DNA of 64,000 nucleotides, taken from Streptosporangium becharense. GTDB lineage: Bacteria; Actinomycetota; Actinomycetes; Streptosporangiales; Streptosporangiaceae. Positions 27,101 to 35,631 of this stretch are shown here, piece by piece (within the stretch, counting starts at the first letter, position 1; each line of letters opens with the position of its first letter). The position numbers and the translations under genes are program-made. The notes beneath the pieces are model-generated. The model was not told the origin of the DNA and searched no databases. It saw only the letters and a list, made by a program, of their open reading frames with translations. The stretch covers positions 6,200,001 to 6,264,000 of the forward strand of contig NZ_JACHMP010000001.1 of the NCBI RefSeq assembly GCF_014204985.1, given 5' to 3'.

Positions 27101-30100
27101 GCTGTCGGTGTCCGACGGGAGGGATGCCGGCTGCAGGTCGGTGACCGAACCATCGCGGTAGACCACGGCGTGTTGCCTGAGAGCGCCGTCCACCCATGTG
27201 TTGGACCAGCCGGAGACGTCACCGGCCTCGTTGATCCCGGTGGCAGCCGAGTTGCAGTGAGCGTCACCGGAGCCCTCGCACGGCAGGCCGCCCAGGTCGG
27301 TGACCTCACCGGCCTGCCAGCGCACAGCCCGTGCGCGTGTGACAGGCCGCCCGTCCACGGGCTTGTCGCTCTTCACCGTGGCGGCGACCTGGCCGCGGTC
27401 GTTCAGCGCGACCGCCTTGGTCTTCTCCACGTCGTAGCCGGGCAAAGTGCCGATCTCGGTCACCGCGTAAGTGCCGAACCGGGCCTGCACCGAGTGCTCG
27501 CCGTCCATGACGACGGTCAGCGCACCTGCCCCCCGCTCCTTGCCGTCGATCACCCACCCGATCGGGATCCGCCCCTCCTCAGGGGTCGCGGTCAGCGTCA
27601 CCTTCGTCCCGGCCCGGTACTTCTCCTGTGCCGGGGACGCGGTCACCGACCCGCCCGGCGTGGCCGACAGCTTCAGCTCGAACTCGCGGGTGTCGACCTT
27701 CCGGATCGTGACGGCGTCGCGTGCGGTGCGTGTGCCCTTGGTGGTGTCGGCCTTGACGGCGACGCTGTACACGCCGTCGGCGAGCGGGCCGGTCGTGGCG
27801 CCGTACGTGCCGTCGCCGGCGGCGCCGTCGTCGCTGTTCCCGTCGTCCTTGAGGGTCAGCTCGTGGCGGGTGGCGTCCTCGGCGATCAGGATCGCCTTCA
27901 CGGTCGCGCCGGTGACCGGTTCGCCGTCGTCGGCGACGGTGGCCGTCACCTGCGCCGTGCCGTCCTCCGACGCCTGGCGGGCCTTCGCCGTCGCGGTCAC
28001 CGGGTTGCCGGTGATCCAGGCGGCCAGGGCCGCGGTGACCGGCGCGGTGCCGGTGTTGGTGATCTCCAGCTTCCACGCTCCCGCGGTCGGGGTGGGAACG
28101 CTCAGCCCCTGGAAGGGCTGCTTGGCGCTCGCGCTGCCCGCGGTGTAGGAGGCGGCCGGTTGCCCGGCCGGGTCGCGCAGCAGCAGGCCGACGGTCGACG
28201 GCAGCGCGCCGGTGACGCCGAATCCGGTGCCCTGCGGGACGTCCAGCGGCACGGTCGCCGTCTTGCCCGCCTCCACCGTGGCCGAGGGGGTGGCGAACGT
28301 CGAGGCCGTCCCGGGGCCGGTTTCCGCCGCGGCCTCGGCTGCGGTCTTCCGGCCGGGCCGCGCGGCGGTCTTCCGGCCGGGTCGCGTGGCGGCCTTCTCG
28401 CTTGGCCGTGCGGCGGCGTCCTTGCGCGCCGGCTCCCCGCCCGGGTTGCCGGTGTCGACCAGCAGCGAGCCCAGTCGCGGCTTGACGTAGGAGGCGTAGT
28501 CCTTTTCCGAGTCGGTCATCTCGGTGTGCGGGACCTGGGTGTAGGGGATGTCGGTGTAGGTGAACTGCGCGCTGGACTCCGGGACGACTCCGTCGCCGTC
28601 TTCGAGGGTGTAGCAGGGCACGCCCTGGCCCACGCCGACGAGGTTGGAGGCCGTGACGCCCTTGAGGTCGGTGACCTTCGGGTTGAAGACCTCACTCACG
28701 TACGGCACGGTCAGCTGCTGCGTGGCCGGCCAGGGGACGGGGATCTTCAACCACAGTGCCAGGTCCAGGGCCATGTCCGCGCAGGGCGATCCCCGGTTCG
28801 GGGTGCCCATCTGGAGCATCCGGTTGACCACCGGCCTGCCGTCCGGCGCGTTCGGCATCCGGGTCTGGATGTACTGCCGGGTGATCAGCCCGCCCATGGA
28901 GTGGGCGACCACGTCGACGTGGAAGGCGCCGGTCTGCTTGCGGACACCCTCGATGTAGAGCGCCTCCTGCTCGGCGTTCTGCTCGATGGTCAGGGTGGGC
29001 GGGATCGGGTTGGTCAGGCTGCCGGTGTTGAGCGTGCCGGGCACCTGCCCGTCACCGACCGCGTACCCCCTCAGATACCCGCCCGTGTACTCGAGGAATT
29101 GCCGGTAGTTCTTCCACGCCTGCGCGTCGCTGTTGTAGCCGTGCACCAGGACCACGGGCTTCGGCCGGATCGTCAGGGACTCGCGGCGGCTGGCCTGGAC
29201 GGCGTCGCCGACGACGAGCTTCGCCTCCACGGAGGGTTTTCTGTTCGGCCAGTCCTTACGCCAGGCGAAGCCCGCGGTGTCCCAGGTCACCTGTTCCGTG
29301 ACGGTCTCGCGTGGGGCGAGGACCTTGTCGATCTTCCCGCCGGGCAGGGGGACGGGGACGTCGGTGCTCGATTCGGTCAGCTGGAGCTGCGCGGCCACGG
29401 GGTGGCTGCCGGGGTTGAACATCGAGACGGTGACGCGCACCGGGTTGCCGTCGACCGTCGCGCCCGCCGACGTCACGTCCTCCCACTCCGAGAAGGGGTA
29501 GAGCTGCGTCTGGAGGGTCATCGAGGTGATGACGGGGGTGCTTCCCAGCTGGATGAGGAAGGCGTGGTCGGCGGTCGACCCGGGGGGCGAGCCGACACCG
29601 GTGATCTGACCGAGGTCGTTGATGTCGGTGGCCTTCTTCAGGGTCCAGCCCGCGTGCGGCACCAGGTCGCGCAGGTAGGTCCCGACACCGTTCTCGAACA
29701 GGGCGGCGTGGAGCCAGCCGTCACTGGAGTACATCCTCCCCACCCCGGTGCCGGCGTTGTTGATCGCGTCCACCATCCCGCCGTGCGGGGTCGCCATCTC
29801 CCGGAACCGGCCGTTCTCGTCCCAGATGAGGGGGACGTAGCCGCCGCCCGCGTCGGTCCCGTAGCCGGCGACCTGCCCGTGGTCGTTGATGTCGTTGGCC
29901 AGGGTGGAGCCCATGTACTCCAGGCGGTCCCGGTTGACGTCGATGGGTTCGCCGGGTCTGGTGCGGAAGGCGCGGTAGTCCTTTATGGTCTTGTCGGGGT
30001 TCATGTCGGCGCCGCCGACGACCGCCCCGGAGTCGTTCAGCGAATAGGCCTCCAGGTGCTGGCCCTCGAACGCCTGGAGCTTCAGGATCGAGCCGTCGGC

Positions 30101-30595
30101 ATTACGGATCCGGGCGTCGCCCACGACCTGGCCCTTGTTGTTGACGGCCCTGGCCAGTTTCGGCTCGATCAGGGTCGCCTTGCCCTTCTCGAAGAGGAAG
30201 GAGCGGCTGCCGTCGACGGTGCCGACCACCGTGCCGTCGTCGTTGACGTCCCAGGCCCTGCTGTAGGTGATGTCGGGGCCGAAGGCCGCGTGGACGTCCG
30301 TGAAGGATCCGCCGGTGAACAGGACGGCTCTCGCGGCTTTGCCGGGTTCCTTCGCGACGTTCCCCGCGACCTCGCCCTTGCTGTTGATCCCTCCGACGTC
30401 GCCGCCGGAGGTGTTGAGGAAACCGAGATCGACGAGCGTGGCCCCGGAGTCGGCGGGCGCCGCCTCGCTCTTCGGGGACGGTGTCGGGGTGGGGGCGGCG
30501 GTCGCGGGTGCGGGCAGGGCGAGGGGGCTGAGTACCGCGGCGAGTGCGGTGAACGCTATCCGTCCCGCGAGGGCACGACTGAGTAGCCAGGTCAA
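24116..30595 (-). CDS. Giant secreted HAF-repeat/lipase-like/PKD-domain protein
   Basis: 2159-residue exported protein. TTG 30595 (GGAGAG 6 nt upstream) gives MTWLLSRALAGRIAFTALAA, a classic signal peptide ending near ATAA. Residues about 30-350 hold HAF repeats (DINDLGQITGVG type). Residues about 470-720 hold an alpha/beta-hydrolase: VVLVHGYNSDAQAW near 482, nucleophile motif VAHSMGGLITRQ near 563, then DGDGVVPESSA and a His in VPHTEM. A basic spacer with (RPGRKTAA) repeats follows, then Ig-like/ejection-type domains. A second HAF block covers about 1050-1380, a DUF11-like domain about 1400-1530, an ASH/choice-of-anchor-like domain about 1530-1630, and three or four PKD domains to about 2000. 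There is no LPXTG or C-terminal membrane helix, so it is probably released. The substrate is unknown; triacylglycerol or ester hydrolysis is inferred from the motifs. Confidence 0.85.
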   Translation of the reverse strand: MTWLLSRALAGRIAFTALAAVLSPLALPAPATAAPTPTPSPKSEAAPADSGATLVDLGFLNTSGGDVGGINSKGEVAGNVAKEPGKAARAVLFTGGSFTDVHAAFGPDITYSRAWDVNDDGTVVGTVDGSRSFLFEKGKATLIEPKLARAVNNKGQVVGDARIRNADGSILKLQAFEGQHLEAYSLNDSGAVVGGADMNPDKTIKDYRAFRTRPGEPIDVNRDRLEYMGSTLANDINDHGQVAGYGTDAGGGYVPLIWDENGRFREMATPHGGMVDAINNAGTGVGRMYSSDGWLHAALFENGVGTYLRDLVPHAGWTLKKATDINDLGQITGVGSPPGSTADHAFLIQLGSTPVITSMTLQTQLYPFSEWEDVTSAGATVDGNPVRVTVSMFNPGSHPVAAQLQLTESSTDVPVPLPGGKIDKVLAPRETVTEQVTWDTAGFAWRKDWPNRKPSVEAKLVVGDAVQASRRESLTIRPKPVVLVHGYNSDAQAWKNYRQFLEYTGGYLRGYAVGDGQVPGTLNTGSLTNPIPPTLTIEQNAEQEALYIEGVRKQTGAFHVDVVAHSMGGLITRQYIQTRMPNAPDGRPVVNRMLQMGTPNRGSPCADMALDLALWLKIPVPWPATQQLTVPYVSEVFNPKVTDLKGVTASNLVGVGQGVPCYTLEDGDGVVPESSAQFTYTDIPYTQVPHTEMTDSEKDYASYVKPRLGSLLVDTGNPGGEPARKDAAARPSEKAATRPGRKTAARPGRKTAAEAAAETGPGTASTFATPSATVEAGKTATVPLDVPQGTGFGVTGALPSTVGLLLRDPAGQPAASYTAGSASAKQPFQGLSVPTPTAGAWKLEITNTGTAPVTAALAAWITGNPVTATAKARQASEDGTAQVTATVADDGEPVTGATVKAILIAEDATRHELTLKDDGNSDDGAAGDGTYGATTGPLADGVYSVAVKADTTKGTRTARDAVTIRKVDTREFELKLSATPGGSVTASPAQEKYRAGTKVTLTATPEEGRIPIGWVIDGKERGAGALTVVMDGEHSVQARFGTYAVTEIGTLPGYDVEKTKAVALNDRGQVAATVKSDKPVDGRPVTRARAVRWQAGEVTDLGGLPCEGSGDAHCNSAATGINEAGDVSGWSNTWVDGALRQHAVVYRDGSVTDLQPASLPSDTDSAAVDLNDDDQVFGWMDQDGTGFSHAMWNQGKVTRISDPKQFMARDELAGRINARGAVAGAYDKGLDAGGVPTGEDPAVYQDGVTTKLEIPKCLHTSGTALDINDTGLVVGEGNCRTDDTNSSWSRHAYTWQDGRRTDLGEGRASAVNDHGLVAGLTGPPHAPVPALWLDGRHYELEDLLPRPACDITTWIKPCMTLTSLLDVNSSGQILAQGFIYDDAVHGGIKEERSFLLTPTTAQADLEVTHTVSKAKPWPGATVTWTATATNHGPDPATGVRLDVVVPPAAGEAVCETSQGTCSEHGASHQGVIGSLAAGATATVTVTATIPAGTADGTGLTSEAKVSTLEGGDPKPGNNTAQVTATVKHSLDKTAINWADPVRAGATSKYPMEVTLTNRSGEDMPLTDIKTEGPFTQTNACPAKLGPGEVCTVQLWFAPTRVGPAGGKLTFTTGGTAPSHTVTLTGQGIEANAEPVVELPAAPLRGTVGEPFTLTVKFTDTDAADTHTASVEWGDGSSDKGQVTQAAGGGTVTATRTFDKPVDEGYALVEVKDSKGDTGWKSVPYVIKEATPGTAPVVITGPDVEVTVGETLRRVVSFADPDSTSWTATVDYGDGTSPAPITPDGKEITLEHRWAAAGKYSVIVTVRDDGGLQTTAAFSVTVLPAETPNQAPQVKLTGPGDVTEGTAWSGEASFTDPDTGTWTATADYGDGPEPLPLDGKRLKLEHTFTDNGDRTVTVTVTDDKGATGTAELAVRVANAAPRVSLDEPAAAAVVAVGTPLTLSASFTDPGVSDTHTAVWTVGTQQVTGAVTGRDGKGTATSPHVFTRAGRYPISVTVTDDDGTATVADTVGGEKAYVLVYDPAGSLVGAGAVASPAGSCRLTAACGKAGSAAFVVTASYPRKATAPTGGLRYDASGFKLRDTSYTVLTAAGGTAVLRGEGRVNGTVDVTFEVTAVDSGKPLGRDRLRLRVWRKDGELVYDNQPTGSAPSVTGVVRVSGRD

Positions 30596-31153
30596 GGGGG
30601 ACTCTCCGAAACTGGGACCGCGATCAGGCGCGGTACGGAAAGACAGGTGGGTATGAGGTGGCTCTAAGCGCGGGCTTTCGGCCGCGCGCACGGGTATGGC
30701 CGGCGTCGGCGTGCCCGTTCGGGGTCAGGGATCTTCCTGGCGGCGGGCAGAGGCCTTCGGGCTCGGCTTCACGGGGACTCGGCCCCCTCTTCCCGTTTCG
30801 CGCGTCCGCGGGATGAGGGGTTCCGTGTCCGGCCGTCCCCGCGTGAGGGCAGGGGTACGCCCCGCGGGACCGGCGGATCTTCGGCTGGGTTGTTCGCTTT
30901 TTTCTCGGGGGTGCGCAGCTCGGCGGAGACGGTTCAGGGCGTCCTCTGCGCGCTGGAGCATTCCTGCTCCGGCGCGGCGCCGATGCGAACGCACAATATG
31001 GGGGTGCTGGTGAGACCTTTGGGAGCTATAAGGCTTTTAGTAGTAGATAAAGTGAATTGTCACTCATGGTGGCAAACTGTCCTTGTGGGCGGCTTGATCC
31101 GCTTGGGAAGGCTGATTCCCGTTTGACGCCGCGAGCCGGAGGCTTGGCGCGGG
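30596..31153. other. Promoter region of the giant secreted-protein gene; no gene seen
   Basis: 558 nt between two leftward genes. An AT-richer island at 31000-31080 stands out from the GC-rich surroundings and probably holds the promoter. A 42-codon rightward frame from 30999 lacks a ribosome site and is not accepted. Confidence 0.5.
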
Positions 31154-34100
31154 TCACCGGACGTTCGCGTACCACTCCTGTCGCCGGTCGCACGGGCGTG
31201 TCGGCAGCGCCCGTGCCGCGACCTCGGCACGGTCACGCCACCAGGGGAGCCCGTTGCGGTCCGCCAGGCGGGCCAGCGTGGCGAGGTGCCTGGCGGCGGC
31301 GTCATGGTGGCCCGTGGCCGAGGCGAGCCGAGCCAGGAACCAGTCGACGGGCCCCAATGTGGCCACGGCGGAGCTGACCGAGATGTATCCGCTGTAGGGC
31401 AGCAGTTCGGCGTAGGTGACCCGGCAGGCCGTCACGTCGCCGACGGCCGCCTGGGCCGCACCCTGCAGGCAGGTCATGGTCAGCCACGACCAGTCCCGCA
31501 CCCGCGGGGGCCAGCCGTCGGACACCAGCTCGCGCGCCTCCCCGGCCCGGCCCTGCTCGCACAGCAGCAGGACCCGCAGATCACGGTCGGCGGAGGGGTG
31601 GATGCCGGCGATCACGTTGACGAGCGTCCCGGCCCCGGCCAGGGTGCCGCGGTGGTAACGCAGGAAGATACGCCCGGCGGTCACCACCGCGCCGGCGTGC
31701 CACATGCCGATCCGTTCGGCCTGGCGTTCGGCCTCGTCGTAGCGGGCTTCGGCGTCGTCGAACCGGCCGGCCAGAACCAGCCGGTTGGCCTGCCACACGG
31801 TGTGCTGGAAACGGGGCCAGGGCAGCGGCAGCCGCTCCAGCATGGCGTCGCAGCGGGCGGCGGCCCGGTCCGCACCCGCCAGGTCGAACATCTCCATCCG
31901 GTGGTGACTGAAGATCATCTGTGCGAGCAGCTCGAACCCCGGCTCCTCGGCGCGCACGGCCGTCTCGAGCATCTCGGCGGCGATCTCCAGCGGTTCGGTG
32001 GCGTGCGCCGCGAACGCCGGAAGCGACAGGTATCGCGCGTTGAGCATCTGCAGCAGCAGGCGGGGGTCGCCCAGCCGGCGGGCCATGTCGATCGCCTCGG
32101 ACGACAGGGCGGCGCGATGCGGATCGTCCGTCCCGTCGTACAGCTCCTGGGCCAGGCCCCCGAGCAGGCGGGCCCGCTCGGGGCCGTCGGTGTCGGGCAG
32201 CTCGCGCAGCGCCGACTCGAAGCGGTGCACGAGCCGCAGATCCACCGGCTCGTACGGGTTGCGCAGCGTCCAGATCGAGGGGGCGTCGAGGGCGGTGAGC
32301 GCCCGGGCGGTCGACTCGGGTCCGGCTCCGGCGCGGTCGGCGGCGCGGATGGCCTCCCCCCGGGCCCACCTCGCGCCGATCGCGTCTCCCGACTCCAGCA
32401 GAGCCTGGACGTGTCGCAGCAGCAGCTCCAGGTGGTCGGTCGCGTCGCCGGCGGAGGCGCCGTGCGCGGCGATCGCCCGGCTCCACCACATGGCCGCCTC
32501 GTCGTAGGCCAGGCGCAGGCTCGCCTGTTCGGCCGCGGCGCGGGCCCAGCGCACCGCCTCGCCGTACGCGGCGTGGCCGGCCTCGACCGCGTGGTGGGCG
32601 ATGACGGCCACGTCGATACCCGGCCGGCGGGACAGGGCGGCCATCACGTCGCGGTGGATGATCGCCTTGCGCAGCGGCGGGATGTCGCGGATGAGGGTCT
32701 CGCAGACCAGGTCGTGGGTGAAGACCATCCGGCCGGCGTGCGGAACGATCAGCCCGGCCTGGGCCGCCTGGTCCAGCGGGCCGTAGACCTCGCTCTGGCA
32801 GACCTCCGCGACGATCCCGGGGTCGAAGTCCCGGCCGATCACGGCGGCGATCCCGAGCACCTCCCCGACCTGCGGGGCGAGCGCGCCGATCCGCTGGCGG
32901 ATCACCTTCACCACCGCGTCGGGCACCTCGGACAGCGGGCGGCCCTCGGCGAGCAGGCGGACGCTCTCCCGCACGAAGTACGGGTTGCCGCCGGTACGGT
33001 CGGCCAGCCGCAGGGCGGTGGGTTCGTCCACCTCCGCTCCCATGTTCGCCGCGATGGACCGCACGGCGTCCGCGTCGAGGCCGCGGAGGCGGATGGGATG
33101 CAGATCGTAGGGGACGAGGCGGGCCAGCATGTCGTCCGCGGACAGGCCGCACCCGCCGTCCGGGACGGGGGCGTGCGCCGCCGTGCCCCGGAACGCGGTG
33201 CCCTGGAACGCCGTGTCCCGGAACGCCGTGACGATCTTGAGGGTGGCGTTCCCCGCCGGCCTGCCGGTCAGCATGATCACGTCTTTGAGCAGTTCGAGCG
33301 AGGCCGGGTCGGCCCAGTGCAGGTCGTCCAGGACGACGACCAGCGGCTGGGTCCTCGCGGCCGTGATCAGCCATTCGGCGACGGCCTGGTTCCGGCGCAG
33401 CCGCGCCGCCTCGGTCGAGCCGGAAGGTTTCTCGTCGTCGAGCAGGCCGGCCAGCGCCGGCCTGTCGGGCGGCGGGTGGTGCTGGGCGAGCGCCCCCAGC
33501 ACCTGGAACCACGGCCACAGCGGGGGTGCGCCATGGATGTCGTGGCAGCTTCCCCACAGCACGAGGTAGCCGAGGTCGGCGCAGTGGTCGCGGAACGCCT
33601 CAAGCAGGAACGTCTTGCCGATACCGGCCTCACCGGTCACCGCGGCGACGGCCGTGCCGCCCCTGTCGAGCAGCGACTGCAGCGCCGCGAACTGCCGCTC
33701 CCGGCCGAGGACGACCCGCCGCTGCGCGGACGGCGCCGCGGCCAGGAGCACCGCGGTGGCGCGCACCGGGTCCAGCGACTCGACCTGCCGGAGGATGTCC
33801 TCCTCCAGGGCCCGCAGTTCGGGACCGGGGTCGAGGCCGAGCTGCTCGGCGAGCACCTCCCGGGCCCGGCGCAGCACGGCCAGCGCGTCGGCCTGGCGCC
33901 CGGTGCGGTACAGCGCCAGGGCGAGCAGGCACCACAGCCGCTCACGCAGCGGGTGATCGAGCGTCTCCACCTCCAGCTCGTTGATCACGGGCTGCGGGCG
34001 GCCGAGGTCCAGCAGCGCCTGGGCACGCCGCTCGACGGCGACCAGACGCAGCTCACCGAGCCGGTGGACCTCCGTGACGGCCCACGTCCTGTCGGCGAAC

Positions 34101-34558
34101 TCGCCGTACGGCACGCCGCGCCAGAGCCGCAGTGCCCTGTCCAGGGACGCCAGCGCCTCGTCGGGCGACCGGAACTCCGAGCGGTTGACCAGTTCGGCGA
34201 ATTCGAGCGCGTCGACGTCCGCGGCGGCGAGCAGGTAGCCGGGCTGCCGCCCGATGAGCACCTGCGGCGGGGCGTGCCGGACGCGCTCGGGCTCGATCAC
34301 CCGGCGCAGATTGGACATGTACGACTGCAACGTCGACAACGCACTCGCCGGCGGCGACCCGTCGTACAGGTCCTCGATGAGGGTGTCCGTGGAGACCACG
34401 GCCCCCTGTGCGATCAGGAGCCGGGCGAGCACCGCGCGCTGACGCGGTCCGCGCAGGTCCACGGGGGTTCCGTCGTCGTCGTAGACCCCCACCGAGCCCA
34501 GGACCTGGAATCTCACCTGTGCCGCCGATGGGCCGGAGGCTGCCCGCCGGGACACCAC
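31154..34558 (-). CDS. BTAD-domain AAA ATPase/TPR transcriptional regulator (AfsR/SARP-like)
   Basis: 1134-residue regulator. Residues 15-110 form a SARP-type winged helix DNA-binding domain (FQVLGSVGVYDDDGTPVDLR... LRGPRQRAVLARLL). Residues 110-265 form the bacterial transcriptional activator domain, with typical FADRTWAVTEVHRL. An ATPase follows: Walker A GEAGIGKT near residue 308 and Walker B VVVLDDLHWADPAS near 403. The C-terminal 500 residues look like TPR helices. The layout matches AfsR-like and AAA-SARP activators that often control secondary metabolism or morphology. No biosynthetic cluster lies beside it. The GTG start is 120 nt after cydB in the same direction, so an independent promoter is likely. 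Confidence 0.88.
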   Translation of the reverse strand: MVSRRAASGPSAAQVRFQVLGSVGVYDDDGTPVDLRGPRQRAVLARLLIAQGAVVSTDTLIEDLYDGSPPASALSTLQSYMSNLRRVIEPERVRHAPPQVLIGRQPGYLLAAADVDALEFAELVNRSEFRSPDEALASLDRALRLWRGVPYGEFADRTWAVTEVHRLGELRLVAVERRAQALLDLGRPQPVINELEVETLDHPLRERLWCLLALALYRTGRQADALAVLRRAREVLAEQLGLDPGPELRALEEDILRQVESLDPVRATAVLLAAAPSAQRRVVLGRERQFAALQSLLDRGGTAVAAVTGEAGIGKTFLLEAFRDHCADLGYLVLWGSCHDIHGAPPLWPWFQVLGALAQHHPPPDRPALAGLLDDEKPSGSTEAARLRRNQAVAEWLITAARTQPLVVVLDDLHWADPASLELLKDVIMLTGRPAGNATLKIVTAFRDTAFQGTAFRGTAAHAPVPDGGCGLSADDMLARLVPYDLHPIRLRGLDADAVRSIAANMGAEVDEPTALRLADRTGGNPYFVRESVRLLAEGRPLSEVPDAVVKVIRQRIGALAPQVGEVLGIAAVIGRDFDPGIVAEVCQSEVYGPLDQAAQAGLIVPHAGRMVFTHDLVCETLIRDIPPLRKAIIHRDVMAALSRRPGIDVAVIAHHAVEAGHAAYGEAVRWARAAAEQASLRLAYDEAAMWWSRAIAAHGASAGDATDHLELLLRHVQALLESGDAIGARWARGEAIRAADRAGAGPESTARALTALDAPSIWTLRNPYEPVDLRLVHRFESALRELPDTDGPERARLLGGLAQELYDGTDDPHRAALSSEAIDMARRLGDPRLLLQMLNARYLSLPAFAAHATEPLEIAAEMLETAVRAEEPGFELLAQMIFSHHRMEMFDLAGADRAAARCDAMLERLPLPWPRFQHTVWQANRLVLAGRFDDAEARYDEAERQAERIGMWHAGAVVTAGRIFLRYHRGTLAGAGTLVNVIAGIHPSADRDLRVLLLCEQGRAGEARELVSDGWPPRVRDWSWLTMTCLQGAAQAAVGDVTACRVTYAELLPYSGYISVSSAVATLGPVDWFLARLASATGHHDAAARHLATLARLADRNGLPWWRDRAEVAARALPTRPCDRRQEWYANVR

Positions 34559-34677
34559 GGTGCATCTTTCCGCATGGGATCCGAGGGTAGCGAGCCCTTC
34601 TTGTCATTGGCTTGTCCCGGCTTGTGGGAGGGCGGGTCGCGGGGCCCGGCGTCGTGGACTTCTCCGGCCCCGGGGGG

Positions 34678-35619
34678 TCAGGAGGCGCCGGCGGTCAGGC
34701 GCTTGCGGAAGACCCAGTACGACCACGCCTGGTAACCCAGCACGAACGGCAGCGCGATCAGGCCGATCCAGGTCAGCACGCCGAGGGTGTACGGGCCGGA
34801 GGCGGCCTCGGCGACGGTGAGGCCGGGGAACGGGGCGGGCCACAGGGCCCCGAACAGGGCGGCGGAGGCGAGCACGATGGACGAGGCGGTCGCCGCGAAC
34901 GCCCAGCCGTCCCGGCCGCGCCAGGTCAGCGCGACCCCGGCGGCCAGGGCCGCCACCGAGGTCAGCGCGCACGCCCACACCCACACGGCGCCGCTCTGAC
35001 CTGCGGCGGACCCGCCGGAGGCGGGGATGCCGGACAGGACCACCACCGCCGAGGGCACCGCCACCACGGCGGCGATCAGCGCGGCGCGGCGGGCCCGAGC
35101 GCGCACCGGGCCCGTCGTCTTGAGCGCGACGAAGACCGCCCCGTGCAGCAGGCACAGCGACAGTGAGAAGACCCCTCCGGCCAGCGCGGCCGTCGCGCTG
35201 TTGCGCAGCAGGTCGGCGAAGACGGCACCCCACAGGAAGGCGGGCAGCGCGCTGCCGACCAGGACACCGGTGTCGCACCACGCGCGGTCGGAGGAGTGCT
35301 GCACCTTGCCGCGCCACTCCAGGCCGACGCCGCGGACGATGAGCCCGACCAGGACCAGCATCACCGGCAGGTAGAACTCGCTGAGCAGCCCGGCGTACCA
35401 GGCGGGGAAGGCGGCGAACATCGCGCCGACGGCGGTGATCAGCCAGACCTCGTTGCCGTCCCAGACCGGGCCGATCGTGCCGAGGACCTGCTTGCGCTCG
35501 GCCTCGCTCCGCGACAGCACCGGCACCAGCATGCCCACACCGAAGTCGAAGCCCTCCAGCACGAAGTAGCCCGTCCAGAGGAACGCGATGACCGCGAACC
35601 AGAAGGTGGTCAGTTCCAT
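34678..35619 (-). CDS. cydB: Cytochrome bd quinol oxidase subunit II
   Basis: 313-residue membrane protein with 8-9 hydrophobic helices. The N-terminal FEGFDFGVGML-type segment (here VLEGFDFGVGMLVP) and GPVWDGNEVWLI are family marks. It is the second subunit of the high-affinity bd oxidase that reduces oxygen without pumping protons. It starts 12 nt after cydA. The cydDC exporter genes usually needed for assembly are not adjacent on either side. Confidence 0.95.
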   Translation of the reverse strand: MELTTFWFAVIAFLWTGYFVLEGFDFGVGMLVPVLSRSEAERKQVLGTIGPVWDGNEVWLITAVGAMFAAFPAWYAGLLSEFYLPVMLVLVGLIVRGVGLEWRGKVQHSSDRAWCDTGVLVGSALPAFLWGAVFADLLRNSATAALAGGVFSLSLCLLHGAVFVALKTTGPVRARARRAALIAAVVAVPSAVVVLSGIPASGGSAAGQSGAVWVWACALTSVAALAAGVALTWRGRDGWAFAATASSIVLASAALFGALWPAPFPGLTVAEAASGPYTLGVLTWIGLIALPFVLGYQAWSYWVFRKRLTAGAS

Positions 35620-35631
35620 CGTTCCCGCCTC

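Noticed and set aside
26012..30586. Rightward open frame of 1524 codons
   Set aside because: Antisense of the giant secreted protein, which has a signal peptide and recognised domains; the antisense product is low-complexity Gly/Val/Asp/Arg.
30999..31127. 42-codon rightward ORF in the gap before the giant secreted-protein gene
   Set aside because: No ribosome site, no relatives recognised, and it lies in what should be the promoter of the leftward gene.
31286..34735. Rightward open frame of 1149 codons
   Set aside because: Antisense of the BTAD-ATPase gene and lacking any recognisable domain.
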